Source: Apoda limacodes
Lineage: Eukaryota; Arthropoda; Insecta; Lepidoptera; Limacodidae
Length of the DNA: 64,000 bases
Assembly (NCBI GenBank): GCA_946406115.1
Contig: OX291553.1
Span: forward strand, 16,497,001-16,561,000
Direction of reading: 5' to 3'
Under the pieces are notes generated by a model, which was not told where the DNA came from, searched no databases, and saw only the letters and a program-made list of their open reading frames with translations. Made by a program: the position numbers and the translations under genes. The stretch's first letter is position 1. Every line of letters starts with the position of its first letter. This document shows, piece by piece, positions 41,936-54,467 of this stretch.

Positions 41936-44900
41936 AGGTAAAAAGCGCGGTAAGACGCGCTGGTAGGTGGAGTAGGTAGCGACCTCATGTGAATTCGTTC
42001 CTTGTCCTTCCCCCTAGTCTATCAAATATAGATTATGTCTTCAAAATATTTACCTTTTGATTAACAAAATAAAAATATTTGTTTAACAAACTTACCAATT
42101 TTTTTTAGGTACATTTATAGTACTCCTCAATAGAGAAAACGCTGCACAACAAACGGAGATAAAAACAAAAAAAAAGGTTTTTAAGGTTTCAGAATGTAGA
42201 TTCTGCTACAAAAATACTTAGAATTTGTTTTTCACTTACTTTTCCGATTTTCAGAAGCTATTCTTTTGAGTGTCCATTTTATTTCGTCGCCTTTTGTTTA
42301 TTATTATTCGTTCAGGTCTTAAGCTATCAGAGAATCTTTTGACTACATTATCTGAACTGGCAAAGCGATTTAATAGATTTACTTTAGTTTTCTTTAGATG
42401 CTAGCTGTATTAAAACTTTTTCTTTATTGTCTGTAGTTGATAGAGTATTTAGTTCCTAAGGTTGGACCGTTTTGGTTGTATAACAATGATTTTAACGTGT
42501 ACATGACGTAAAATAGGCGAAAATTATAAAACTTTCAATTGTATAATGATCGAATAGACGTCATGTAACTTAACAAAAATTGTAAAGTAGGTATCATTGG
42601 CATCACCTTTACACGGATGCTTGATGACAAAAGCGCAGTTTACCAAACGTGAGTTTATGCACATTATGTCATCATTATGTCAGACTAATCATGTTTTGTC
42701 TGCCATGTTTGTTACTGAATGTTATTTGCTAAAAAAATTTAATTCCGTGTAAGTATTGTATATTTAATTCTTCACAATTTTTAAATGCAGGGGGCATTCT
42801 AATTATCGTAAAATTATAAATATTACATTTTTATATTATTTTTTTAAATATTAAATTTAATGTAGTGATGATAACTATTATACGAAATCCTATAACTATA
42901 GGTCATATTACACGACTTTAGTTTATTTATTGTCTGCCATTTTCAGGGTACCAAGTACCAACAGAAATGCAAACATAAAGCACAAAAAATATCGGTTAAT
43001 CCATTAAATAATTAGTTTTTTATCAACAACTTATATGACCTTCTCAATACTATACGTTATTTAATTATTATCAATCTGAATATTTGTATTTTAAACGTTG
43101 TATAAAAGTCGTGCAAACATCGTTAGAAGATCTTAAACAAAACGTGTATATGACACTTAATTATGTAACAGGTACTATAACACAATTAGATACCACTAGA
43201 TAACCTCTATATAACAAAATATTATTTAGTCTTTGGTTATATGGAAGACAACTTTGCTAGTTGGGAGATACCTACATAGTTATTTTAAAGGGTTTCTTAC
43301 CAAAATTGCAAAAACAAGATCATTGTAGTTCAATCAGGCTCGTCTGTAGGAGGTTCATAGGAGTTGTTCCTTAATTACCTAAGGGTCCCGAGTTGGAGAG
43401 GGGTTTCAAAATCTCGACATGGGCTTAGTTCGGGGGGTGGTGGGGTAAAAATATTTCACTGCTGGCTTTCGCCAGCGGCTCCGCCGCGCCGGTCCTAAGT
43501 TTGGTTATCAGCGTGGGATTTTGTGGCAACTCCTTAATTATTCTAGATAAATTTTTTAGTGAAAGCTTTAGTTCGTTCAAGTGGAATTCGGTCAGTGTAC
43601 CCGCAGGTACTTTTGATTTTTTCGGCATAAAGAGTAGCCTATATCCGTCTCCGTGTCTTCAACTATCTCTGTGCAAAATTTTAGCTCAATTGCAAAATTC
43701 TATGCCTATGTGCTATTACAGACTATATATAATCTATCTCTGTGCCAAATTTCATCCAGATACGTTAAGCCGATCGGTCGTGATTGAGTAGGTAACAAAC
43801 ATCCACCCAAGCTTTCGCATTTATGATATAGTAGTATAGAAACAAGCCGTTTCAAGACACATTCTATATACAAGCAGATCGTTTTTTTAACATTTGTTTG
43901 GAATGATGATTGTAAGGAAAATGGCAGGCAGATGATAGACTATGAAACATTTATTTATTCATAGTTGTGCGCGACTCACCGGTCTTAAATCAGCATCTAA
44001 CTTCTGGTTTCAGAGTTTTTGACGCCACTGCGGGTTTCTGAAACAGTATCAAATCTTAGCTTAGAAAACAACACGCATCATATTAAAGTGCTGTAAACTA
44101 CGCGACACTAATCAGCTGACTAAACTGTGGGTCAAGGCAATGATATTTCATTATTTTCTTAATTAATATTCTTGATACTAACTCCATTTTAGGTTGGGCA
44201 CACAATATCAATATAAGTGTACGTCTCACATATATATATATATATAATATAGTATTAGTAAATTACGAATTACGAAACAATTATGAATTCATACTAATAT
44301 TATACGTGCGAAAGTAACAGTTCTCTGTCTATCTGTTACCTCTTCATGCTCAAACCGCTGTACCGATTAAGATAAAATTTGGCATGGAGGTAGTTTACAT
44401 AGGCTACTGGAAAGCATCAAGTGTGAGTCGGTTTATTTTCTATAATTAAGGAGTTGCCATTGAAATCCTACACCAATAGGTAATCGAATTTAGGGCGGGT
44501 TGAACTGCGGGCAAAAGCTAGTGTATTATAAATACGAAAGAATATAGATTCTATAATAGAGAAACTATTGTATCATAATTCAGTGTTTGTATTTGTGGAA
44601 ATGTTTGAAGAGCTCCTTGAGTTTTCTTGACGTTTGAAGGATAGGAGTTTATAACTTTTGTTGTATTGTTCAGGAAAATAAATAACAAATGGTTTCAGAG
44701 TCAATTGATACTTGGTGTTATTTATAACAGAACTGTTTTCTTGAATGTTTCTACATGTTAAGTTTGTATGAAAATCTCTCATTCGTAGGGTTCCGTACGA
44801 AAATTGTAAAAAGGGACCCGTATGGTAATTTAACACTTTGGCGTCTGTCTGTATGTTAAAGCTGTTTTTATTAGCAGCTCTACAGATGCTTTCGACTTAA

Positions 44901-46000
44901 ATTTTTCAAAATTATAAACAGAAAAAAACATGAAAAAATATCGTGTTCTAAACCCTAGTATTTTATAACTGATGTAACTTAATTTTGAAATGTATGTGTC
45001 AAGATTAACGTAGATAAGTCTACACACATTTGAGTAAATGGATTTTATTTATTATATTTATTCTGTACTAGCTTTTGTTCGCGGTTCCAACCGCCCTAAA
45101 TTCGATTATCGGTGTAGGATTTCAACGGCAACTCCTCAATTGGAGAAAAAAACCAACTCACATGACGTTTTTAAGTAGCCTATATCATCAATATGATCTT
45201 TCCCGGGACTCAAACTATCTCCATGCCAAATTTCATCTAAATCCGTAGAGTGGTTTAAGCGTGAGGAGGTAACAGACAGCCAGACAGACAGAGTTACTGT
45301 CGCATTTATAATATAATATAAGTATGGATGTCTTGTCGATAAAAAGTTATATACAAGCATTATCCATTGAAACATTTTATACGCCACCTTTTCTAAGGTA
45401 AAACCCTAGCTTTAGAACGAATAAACCAAATAGGTTATAGTTATACCTAATTTAAATAAGCTGTTTTTCTTTTTATTTATCAAGTTTATTCTTTTTATAT
45501 AAATTTAAGTTTAATTATTATTATTTTCCACCTTATCGGTATCGTTATCTATACCGTCGATTATTTACTGTAATATTCGGTATCGGTAAAATCATGTATG
45601 TATAGTTATATACCTTGTTCACATATATGTTTTGAAGAACCTCACCGCAATAGATTAAGTTTCAATTAAATTGAATTTGATATCATATGAGCTCAGTTAC
45701 GTGGCTTTATCATAGATCATATCTAATTCGAGCATATAGAACTGGCAAGAGGGTATATTATTCTGACCTCGGTCTTTCATTTTACTATTTACACATACTC
45801 TAGAGATTTACGACTTACAGGATAAAGCCATTTTAACTCTAGATACACTGTTCTAAAGAAGTGATGAGCAGTCACGCAGGGTGACAGGGGTTGGTGAAGA
45901 CAGGCTGTATAGTTAACATAGTTTAATTGTAGACAGGTGCACAGTGGTGAGCTTAAATAAATAATTTATAAAAGATTGAGAAATATTACAACATTGTGAA
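41936..46000. other. AT-rich intergenic stretch with retroelement tails
   Basis: Holds a diverged tail at 43.46-43.84 kb, an inverted one at 44.3-44.53 kb, a partial GGGTTCCGTA repeat at 44.79-45.0 kb, a direct one at 45.07-45.33 kb and a (TA)n tract near 44.23 kb. 41.95-43.4 kb shows nothing recognisable. No gene. Confidence 0.5.
45070..45330 (+). repeat. Retroelement 3' tail, single copy
   Basis: Order: CTAGCTTTTGTTCGCGG, CGCCCTAAATTCGATTATCG, GGATTTCAACGGCAACTCC, TTTCCCGGGACTCAAACTAT, CTCCATGCCAAATTTCATCT, TTTAAGCGTGAGGAGGTAAC, GCATTTATAATATAATATAAG. It gives the order of blocks for the tandem array at 41.4 kb. Confidence 0.7.
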
Positions 46001-46108
46001 AAGTTGTTGCTCAAATTTGCAGTAATTGTTAGAGAAAATTGTTTATTAGCATTCGGACCTTGAACTACCATGACGCGGGTCATCAAAGTAATTACTTAAT
46101 CAATTCTT

Positions 46109-46197
46109 AGAACCACATTTTCTAGCCTAACACATGTTTTCCTGATCGGATCCTTATTAGCAGTATTAGTAGTCCAGTAACATTCGTTTATCGAAAA
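46109..46197. repeat. 89-bp duplicated segment, copy A
   Basis: Starts AGAACCACATTTTCTAGCCT and ends GTTTATCGAAAA. It matches 48009-48097 along its whole 89 bp with two differences that I count. Copy A runs directly into the 5S-like sequence. Confidence 0.85.
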
Positions 46198-46490
46198 CGA
46201 TAACGTTGGGCATGGTCAGTCGTTGGATGGGTGATCGCTTGAAGGAACTGTTGTTGAGCTCCTTTTTGCTTTGGAGGGGACATTTGGCTGTCGGTCCTGG
46301 TGGTTGTCATATATGAAAGTAGAAGCAGTCACTTAGCTAAGTGAGAGGCATTATGGGCAGCTTAAAAACTCTAAAAGTCGAGTGGCTCCAGCTTGACAAC
46401 GTCTGCCAATTAGCATTAGGCGAGTGCGGTTAACTTTGGTCTAAGCCACCTTTCTCTAAGAAGAGTCCTGTGTCACAGTAGTGAAAAACA
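46198..46490 (+). mobile_element. 5S rRNA-like SINE
   Basis: The segment at 46204-46258 reads GTTGGGCATGGTCAGTCGTT then GGATGGGTGATCGCTTGAAG. This matches the 3' half of animal 5S rRNA (the GTTGGGC..GGTCAGT..TTGGATGGGTGACCGCTTGG region including the polymerase III internal control box). The following about 230 bp are not rRNA, so this is a 5S-derived SINE rather than a 5S gene; the 5' half of 5S rRNA is not seen. The SINE end is approximate. Confidence 0.65.
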
Positions 46491-47208
46491 TGACGGCTGA
46501 TGTCACAATTTTGAAGGTTTACCCTATTTTAATAAAAAAAGCGTTTTATTCGGTTGAAACAGTTCCACTGAATAAGAATATATATAAAAAAACTTGCGAA
46601 CTAATATGTTTAAAATTTAAAAAAAAACTAACTGTTCTACTTTGATAATTCCATAAAGTACTAGTACGTTTTAATTAATGTTTAACAATTCTGTAAAGTT
46701 ACTGTTCAAAGATTGACTTTTAATGTCAATAGCAACTTGTTAAATCAAAGTTGAGTAGGCTGTACCCAGTATATTTTGATATGACGAGTAGCTACAGATA
46801 GAATAAAGGGTGCAAGAAATTTTCATGAAAAACAATTTAAATTAAAACAGTAGAATGATATGCTACAGGCACTTTGGTGCCTTAAGCTTTGTTTGATAAA
46901 AGGTTTCACTTCACCTAAAATATATTTTACAAAAGTATTTGATTACCGCTTGTACAAAAAAAGTTCTTAGTTAATTAATGTTACCTTCCCAAAATAAAAT
47001 TAAGTAAATTTTGCCAATTAACCTCTAGGGCTTTGTTGTCATTTTGATACTTTAGGTTGTAGAATTGTATTTGAGACAGAGGTATCTAATATTTCCAGAT
47101 AGCACATACCTATTTAGAATCTTAGTTTTAAAGAAGTAGCCCTATTTCCCCGGCCCAGTAGTCCATATTATCAGTGAGCACCTGGCTGGGGACCGTGCGT
47201 TGCTCGTT

Positions 47209-47500
47209 TTTTAGGGTTCCGTACCTGAAAGGTAATTAGGAACCCTATTACTAAGGCTTCGCTGTTCGTCCATCCGTCTGTCACCAGGCTGTATCTCATG
47301 AACCGTTATAGTTAGACAGTTCAAATTTTCACAGAAGATGTATTTCTGTTGCCGCTATAACAACAAATACTAAAAAATAGAAAAAAATGAATATTTGAGC
47401 CCCCCATACCACATACGCGATTTTTTTTGCTCGTTTTTGTAGATAATGGTACGGAACCCTTCGTGCGCGAATCCGACTCGCACTTGGCCGATTTTTTTTA
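47209..47500 (+). repeat. GGGTTCCGTA...CGCACTTGGCC repeat, complete
   Basis: Begins TTAGGGTTCCGTACCTGAAA and ends CGCGAATCCGACTCGCACTT then GGCCG. It includes the CAGGCTGTATCTCATGAACC block and a GGTACGGAACCCTTCGTGCG block. This is the best-preserved copy in the window. Confidence 0.8.
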
Positions 47501-47574
47501 ACAACGCCATCTATTGTCAAGTAGCTTTAGTGTTGCTTAACAACGCCATCTGTTGTCAAGTAGCTTTAGTGTTG
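47499..47574 (+). repeat. Two-unit tandem duplication of about 38 bp
   Basis: AACAACGCCATCTATTGTCA followed by AGTAGCTTTAGTGTTGC is immediately repeated with one A-to-G change in TATTG/TGTTG. It abuts the end of the preceding interspersed repeat. Confidence 0.8.
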
Positions 47575-47639
47575 CTATGTCCGTAAAATAATAGAATAAC
47601 TATTCGCCAATAGATGTCAGGAAGAGTCATATTTTTTTA

Positions 47640-47812
47640 GTTTATCATTGCTTGAAAACACGGATAAAACGACGTTTTCTAAAAATGAAACCTAGCTAGA
47701 TCGATTTATGGCCTTCTAAACTTCATGAAAATCGTTGGAGCCGTTTCCGAATCTCAGATTATATATCTATATACATATATACAAGAATTGCTCGTTTAAA
47801 GGTAGTAGTTGG
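47640..47812 (+). repeat. LINE 3'-end fragment (RTE-like)
   Basis: Contains TTCATGAAAATCGTTGGAGC, CCGTTTCCGAATCTCAGATT, an ATATA tract and ACAAGAATTGCTCGTTTAAA, a block order known from RTE-type LINE tails in moths and butterflies. Confidence 0.55.
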
Positions 47813-47931
47813 TAGAATAAAGTAGGTTTTAATATTTTCGGAAGTAGAAATGGATAAAAAAAATATAATATGTTCTTTACATTTAATAAATTTAAAATTA
47901 AAAAAAACCACGACACAGAAAACTTCTGAAA

Positions 47932-48174
47932 GTTGGTAAACCAATAATATGTGTTTGTTGGCCCTCTCACTTTATTATAAGTAAGTACACAGTATTTTGA
48001 TCCAATCCAGAACCACATTTTCTAGCCTAACAAATGTTTTCCTGATCGGATCCTTATAAGCAGTATTAGTAGTCCAGTAACATTCGTTTATCGAAAAGTT
48101 GGTAAACCAATAATATGTGTTTGTTGGCCCTCTCACTTTATTATAAGTAAGTACACAGTTTTTTGATCCAATCC
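47932..48174 (+). repeat. 77-bp direct repeats flanking copy B of the 89-bp segment
   Basis: Arm 1 (47932-48008) and arm 2 (48098-48174) start GTTGGTAAACCAATAATATG and end TTTTGATCCAATCC; both are 77 bp and differ at one base (AGTATTTTG / AGTTTTTTG). Between them lies 48009-48097, the second copy of the 89-bp segment. Confidence 0.85.
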
Positions 48175-49422
48175 AATCCAAATCCAATTTGCTCCATCCC
48201 AAGGCTGTATAAAAAGGCTGTAAGAAGTCTGTATAAGCGCTTAGCCAGCTCTTATAAGTGCAATTTGGGCCCCAAATTATACAGATTTTGGTTTTAGAGT
48301 GACTGTTTTGTAGCATTACAACTGTTGTATAACGGAATTGTTAGTGCTTGATAAAGGCTGACAGATCTGCTTTTGACCTAAAATATGTCTTTTGTATAAC
48401 GCTTACCCAGTTGAAGTCATTTATAAGCGTAAAATATTAGCATCTGCAAATGTTGTTTATATTTTTCACGCTGTTTTAATTACCAACTAAAGTTATTCAG
48501 GAAGTTAAAAGTTTGTGTAATGGTTGTCAACGTGCAAGAAACATTATATTTGGAATGAAATTTTTGCTTCTCTTTCAGTAGATAATTGTGAAATATATAG
48601 AAAGGTTGTCTGGAAGATATCGCTTATTAGCGATAAAACCGCCAATTTGTCATCTTTTTGCATATTTTAATAGTGTGTTCTTTGTTCATACGCAATAATG
48701 TATATTATTATTATTGTTATTATATTATTATTATTATTATCATATATCAGTTTATTGTGAAAGTATATACATATTTTTAATTGATATTTCACGCACCCAC
48801 GATATAAGAGCTATTTAATGTATGAAAATATCAAAATACGATAAAATCAAAACATATTTCTGTATTTTCTCAAGGATAAATAAGGATATATATATATTTT
48901 TATTTTAAGTAAACAATTTCGGTAAAAAATGAAGGAGCGCATCACGTAAAATAGACATAGTTTAATGCTTTAAAGCATTCAGAAAATATAAAAATTAAAT
49001 CGCAATATTACGGAAATAAAAGCAAATGGTGGTTTACTTACAAGCTTTAGACATTTTAAACATACGTTGAAGTACTATCAGTTTGATAAAACTTGAAAAA
49101 ACAGCTTGAGGGCAGTTTGTTGCCGTTAAAATTACTTTCTTAAGGGGATAGGCTGCATCGCAGCGTTAAGAGAGTATGTAGTAATGCTAAAAGCATTATA
49201 AGCGATAAAACACGTGCTATTATAAAGCTTATTAGGTTCCCGCTAGTAAAACTTGACTATTTACATGAGTGATATTTCTATATTCTTTTTGCACTTTAAA
49301 AATTAATTATAATAATTTAAGTAACTAATAAATAGTAGAGCTAATTAATGATTTGTATTGTAATTTAATTTAATTTAATTAGCAATCCCTCGATGCGAAG
49401 ACTTTTGGATGAAGATACTGGG
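48175..49422. other. Interior of the possible inverted-repeat unit; no gene
   Basis: AT-rich with CTGTATAA-type words near 48.20-48.25 kb and a (TTA)n tract near 48.7 kb. No protein-coding signal; the meaning of the bounding inverted repeats is unknown. Confidence 0.4.
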
Positions 49423-49481
49423 TACTTATAATAAAGTTAGAGGGCCAACAAACACATATTATTTTTTTACCTACTTTTAAG
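49423..49481 (-). repeat. Inverted copy of the 77-bp arm
   Basis: Reading minus, AATAATATGTGTTTGTTGGC then CCTCTAACTTTATTATAAGT matches the 47932 and 48098 arms with slight divergence. With arm 2 it bounds about 1.25-1.4 kb (48098-49481) as a possible element. Confidence 0.7.
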
Positions 49482-49640
49482 TTTCCTGCTTTGGGAGATT
49501 TTTAAATTATATATTTAATTTTCATTTCACACTTTTTAAAGTATTTTTCTCAAACATGCTAGGATATGCGACCATATCTTGCACAAGCTTCTTTAGGATA
49601 AATAATAAGAGAGCGACCCGCAATGTTTTAGCCAAAACAC

Positions 49641-49684
49641 GATACACGATTCGTTCAAGTCAAATATGAACGAATCGTGTATCA
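49641..49684. repeat. Short perfect hairpin
   Basis: GATACACGATTCGTTCA and its exact inverse are separated by about 9 bases, giving a 17-bp stem. No neighbouring terminator or gene context; it may be an element end. Confidence 0.7.
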
Positions 49685-50149
49685 CGATCGCCCGGTTGCC
49701 ATGTCTTGAAAATACCACTGAAGTACTTAATAGTACTCCAAAATTTCTATCAATGAGACAAGTAAAAGTTGGTGAAGAACTTTTGTCAAGTAGAATGAGC
49801 TGTTGAGTTTCAAAATCCTGGGATCACCAAGCTCATCAATCATATAAGCTATCAAACAAAAAAATCCCCATCAATTTTTGTCCATTCGTTTGGGAGCCAC
49901 GAGGCCACAGACAGACACACATGTCAAACTTATAGCACTCCTCTTTGCATCGGAAGTTTAAAAAACCACATCCAAATCGGTTCACCCTTTTAAGGGCTAC
50001 GGTGCCACAGATATCCACACACACATAGTAATCAAATTAATAACCCAGAATTCCATAATCTTGCATAGTTATATAGCATACATGGGTGTTTTAAATTGTA
50101 GGTCACACATCTGAAAGTAAAGTAAATACACCTAAAGTAAATAAAGAAA

Positions 50150-51055
50150 GTAAACCATACCGCACCGATAACCTTGAAACGCTGGACGCTGGACTCCAAA
50201 CTTCAACGGGGCCCTCATATTCATAAATTAGCCAAAAAAATTAGCTCTGCTGTGTATGCGATCAAGAAAATTAGACAATTGACCGATGTTGACACTGCAA
50301 AAATAGTATATTTTAGCTATTTCCATAGTTTACTGACATATGGTATCTTGTTGTGGGGTAACGCTGCTGATGTAAGGACAATATTTTTGTTACAAAAACG
50401 GGCAATTCGTGCTATTTATAAATTAGGATCTAGGATATCTCTGAGGGATAGGTTTAGGGAAGTAAATATTTTAACTTTAGCGTTGCAGTACATATATGAA
50501 AATCTTTAATATGTACATAAAACTATCAAAAATTTCAGAAAGAAAGTGACGTTCACAAAGTAAATACTAGAAATAAAAATAAGTTGTTGGTGCATGATAC
50601 ACGTCTACACAAAATTAGTAACTCTTTTATGTGGCAATGTATACACTTTTACAACAAAGTTCCCATTAATACTCAAAAGCTATCAATAAGTAAATTTAAA
50701 TCTTTTATCAAACAACTACTTAAAAAAAAAGCATACTACAATATTTTAGACTATGTAAATGATAAAAATCCATGGGACTGAAGATGCTAAATTACATGAT
50801 GCATAGGTAAACCAAATTAAAATGGAAATAATATAAATTTGTACGGCTTAAATTTTTTATTTAAAACATTGATTATATTTGTAGTTTTTAAGAATTTTTT
50901 AAAAAGAGTGGCTATCGAGTTTCTTGCCGGATTCTTCTCAGTAGAAATCAACAACATTGTGAACCATATATCAGAAAGTGGTATTTCATAACTTTGACGA
51001 TTCAAAAGTGATTGTAAAATCCTAATTTGAATAAATAAATTTTGACTTTGACACG
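50150..51055 (+). pseudogene. 5'-truncated LINE with broken reverse-transcriptase C-terminus (jockey-like)
   Basis: 50174-50506 reads TLDSKLQRGPHIHKLAKKIS, AVYAIKKIRQLTDVDTAKIV, YFSYFHSLLTYGILLWGNAA and IFLLQKRAIRAIYKL, the conserved C-terminal part of jockey-like reverse transcriptases. A TAA at 50507-50509 interrupts it, and a frame change near 50545 leads to 50584-50781 (LHKISNSFMWQCIHFYNKVP ... NPWD then stop). The tail includes GCCGGATTCTTCTCAGTAGA and ends near TTTTGACTTTGAC, usual LINE 3' features. It is a dead copy. Confidence 0.85.
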
Positions 51056-54040
51056 GCTAAACCGATTTTAATCAAATATGTCTAAGAATCACCGCTAGTA
51101 AACCTGCTTTCAAATAAAAAAAACTGCATCCAAATAGGTTCACCCGTTAAAGAGCTAAGGTGCGACAGACACACACACACACACATAGCGGTGAAACTTA
51201 TAATACCCATCTTTTTGCGTCGGGGTTTATAGCTAAAACACGACTGTGAAAGCTTCTTACCTACAAGCATTTCAGAAAAACGAGTAGACCTGGGTAATGC
51301 TGGTAGTAACAAAACATATCTAAAAACGGCAACTATGATGTCACCAAAAACTAGTCTTATCATTTGAGAAGAAAAAAACAAAATACATATTTATTTGTAG
51401 TCTATTTAAAAGATAACACACACTTTTTTGACATTTGGAAATATAGTTTTTGCTCCCTTTTTATATTTATAGTCAACCTCTTAAAATAAAATTGTATAAT
51501 TTTATTTAAGACACCACATACAATTTAAATTTTTTATCTTATGAATTAGATTTAAAAACAATAATTTCTGGACAGACAGATAGACAGACAGAATTGCTAC
51601 CACAAAAGGCCACCATTTTGACTCTATGGGTATGCAGTCCCAAAAATATTATAGACAAAACAAAGTTAATTTAAACGGTAGAGTGTAATTCAATCGTTGA
51701 ACCGTAGTCGGCGAGCTTCGTTATTGCGTAGAGCACGAAGGAATATTGGAATTGTTTGTGTTTGTATTTCCACGTGAGTGTAGTCCACCCGCTTTTGTTT
51801 GACAGAGGATTTCTGAAGCGATTAATCTATATATTAGATATTCTATATGTATGTTACGGTTTTATGTCTTTTTACACGAAAATAAATAAATATATTGCTA
51901 TTACACCAAAAACCGAATTTAGGGCGGGTGTAACCGCAGACAAAAGCTAGTCAGTGTTCGTTGCGATAATTAGCGAGATAAACATTTATTGTGATTGATC
52001 AATATATTTAAAAATGTTTTATTATTAAAATTGTAATTTTAAATTGTAGGTTTATAAAATTTTGATTTTAGTTGTAATCAAAGACGACATTAGGTAGTAG
52101 TAAAAGATCCTCATTCTTAATACTGCGGTTTATTACTATGACAAACAATGATGATGAAGCTTGAAATATACAAAACTATTAATAATACGTACTAATACAC
52201 ATTGCCACGACACGGGAGGCATAAATTAGTAGCTACAATTTAAGCAATTCAATTTAATTCACAAGAAAAAACTATTTAACAAAAAGAAAATTACATAAAA
52301 AATATTATTAAAAAAAAAAAGTGTGACCACGAAAAAAAAGAAAATGACTTTACTTTGTTAATTTTATAATTAAAAGAAAGAAACGAGAACCAGGAAAAAG
52401 GGGGCTGGTCAGTCGTCCTTTCCTTCCTGAACAAAAAAGTATGTATCTATAAAATTGTCCAATTTAAAATAAATGCATCCATCCTTGATGGTTTTGTTGG
52501 TCCCTGGTTTTGGAACCTATATCTGGAACCTCTATACAGTACCTGAAACTTTTATATCTAGATCTGGAATCCTAAACTCGGAACCCTGTGAACACAAAGG
52601 TCGAAATTAGAGTTCCGTAGGAAACTTTAATCGCGACCAATAACACACCCTGCTTTCTTGCCTTTATCGTCTCGAATCTGGTGTCAGAGCGTGAAAATTA
52701 GAAGCGATTGAAAACAAATTTTGGAAAAGGGGAGCAAAAGGGCTAAGTGAAACTATGTGCTAAAAACTGAAATTATTAATAGAAGAAAAGCGGACAGAGC
52801 TATTGCCAAACGATTTAGTTATTTTGACTTACCCAATTTTGGGGTTCCGTAGTTACACGTTGAAATTAAAGTTGGGTTTTAAACTCGTCGTATGTAACTG
52901 TCAAAAATGTCTCTATAATTTATAAACTAAGGGATAATATTTTCCCCGTATCCTTCGTGTGGGTTATCCTTGGATAGCTCTTTTAAAATGCAAATAAGGA
53001 TTCTAAATAAAATTTTCCCTAAAATTATTAGTCTGCGAATTATTAGCTTCCAAAGTTAGAAAAATTGTGTCCCCCCGCTAATTAATTTCTAAGCCACGTG
53101 TTCTAACAATCAAAATATTTTTTGACTGCTTTTAGATAACATATTATGAGCTATATAAATATACTTTGATCGAACATTGTTTTGAACATAGTTTTTCTGA
53201 TATCCGCAACAATTCTCAACTGCGGAACCCTAACTTATTACATATACGATTGCACGTGTGCATTATTTTATTTTTGTATAAAGTTTTAATCATCAAGTGT
53301 AAAGATTGTTTGAATTTATTTTTAAAAATTATTTTAATGAATATGTGATATATAAAAAAAATCTATTCGAGAATGGATTTTATTGGTTTATTAAATATTA
53401 TTTATTATTTGGTAAATTATCGGATGATGTTGGAAGATTATTGTGATAATTATCAAGAGGCATATTTACTTATTCATTAGTCGGACGGAACCTTTAAGGC
53501 TCCGGTATATGCTAGATCGCGAAAATACGTCGTTTTTGTGCAAATTTTGTGGCTAAGCTATAGCATCTAAGGGATTGGAAAAAATATACGTTATAAAACT
53601 GGCTTTTGTCTAGTGCATTACCTTCCTGAATGATTTTCATTTATTGTATTTAATGCAATAAAAAATCTGGAAGTGACCATTGTTTCAACACTTGTGCAAA
53701 TTTTTAAAGCGTGTTGCGCATTTGTTTGTAATGAAAATTGGTTAAATAAATAGAATAGCTTATCATCTAGTGCATTGACTCTAAGTTGTAGCAAAAGGTC
53801 AAAAAATGTAACTACAAAACGGTAATAACGTTAAATTCCATAAAAAAAAATTAAAAGTTTCAAGGCGTCATTACGGTATAAATTACTTAAGAAGTATATA
53901 ACATATATATCTCATCGTAATGTATATGACTTTATCCAATGATTTATAGTGCATTTACATACACAACGTTAGAATTACAGTAATTAGCTTTCTGGCCTAT
54001 ATCGCCCTCTTAAGATGACCTATTCAAACGTGTTGTGTTT
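51056..54040. other. Repeat-rich intergenic stretch, no gene
   Basis: 51.06-51.23 kb holds a TE tail (AGGTTCACCCGTTAAAGAGC, CA-rich tract), related to 49.94-50.03 kb on the other side of the LINE. 51.90-51.95 kb is an inverted scrap of the tail family at 45.07 kb. Fragments with GTTCCGTAG occur at 52.61 and 52.84 kb. Otherwise AT-rich; the open frames at 51756 and 53166 look random. Confidence 0.5.
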
Positions 54041-54059
54041 GCAAGAATTAGATTAATTT

Positions 54060-54467
54060 TGTTACAGTCCTGATTACACTTTTTGACGGGAAAAAATTTA
54101 TGTTATAGAACAAACTTTCATTAAGTAAGTGAATTTGATAATATTATAATAATTTTCTTATTTAAACATTTAGAAATTAATTCTGACACTGTACTTTTAG
54201 AAATTGTTTGGAAAACTAAAAGTGATAATTTCTTGATTCTTATTTCATAAAAAATATGATAATAGTACCAAGGGGATCTGCTAATTTCATAGTTCTAATT
54301 GAATATTTGAATTTTAAACCGAAACTTTCGAGATTTTCAACGTGCGGTCACGTTCCACCACCTATCTTACGTGGAACTGTGTCGCTTTGTATGCTTCAAT
54401 AGTGTAATATGTCTTTGTACACTGGTAGAAAAGGCACGATTTTGCTAGGATTTTGCCATAGCCTTAA
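54060..54467. mobile_element. TTAAGG...GGCAT element, copy 2
   Basis: Shares with 14245-14663 the blocks ATTGTTTGGAAAACTAA, GAGATTTTCAACGTG, GTATGCTTCAATAGTGTAAT and a right end that inverts to TTAAGGCTATGGCA. The left end is diverged and its position is approximate. Confidence 0.6.

Noticed and set aside
46204..46258. Possible 5S rRNA gene
   Set aside because: Only the 3'-half-like portion is present, it is mutated, and it continues into non-ribosomal sequence; treated as a 5S-derived SINE.
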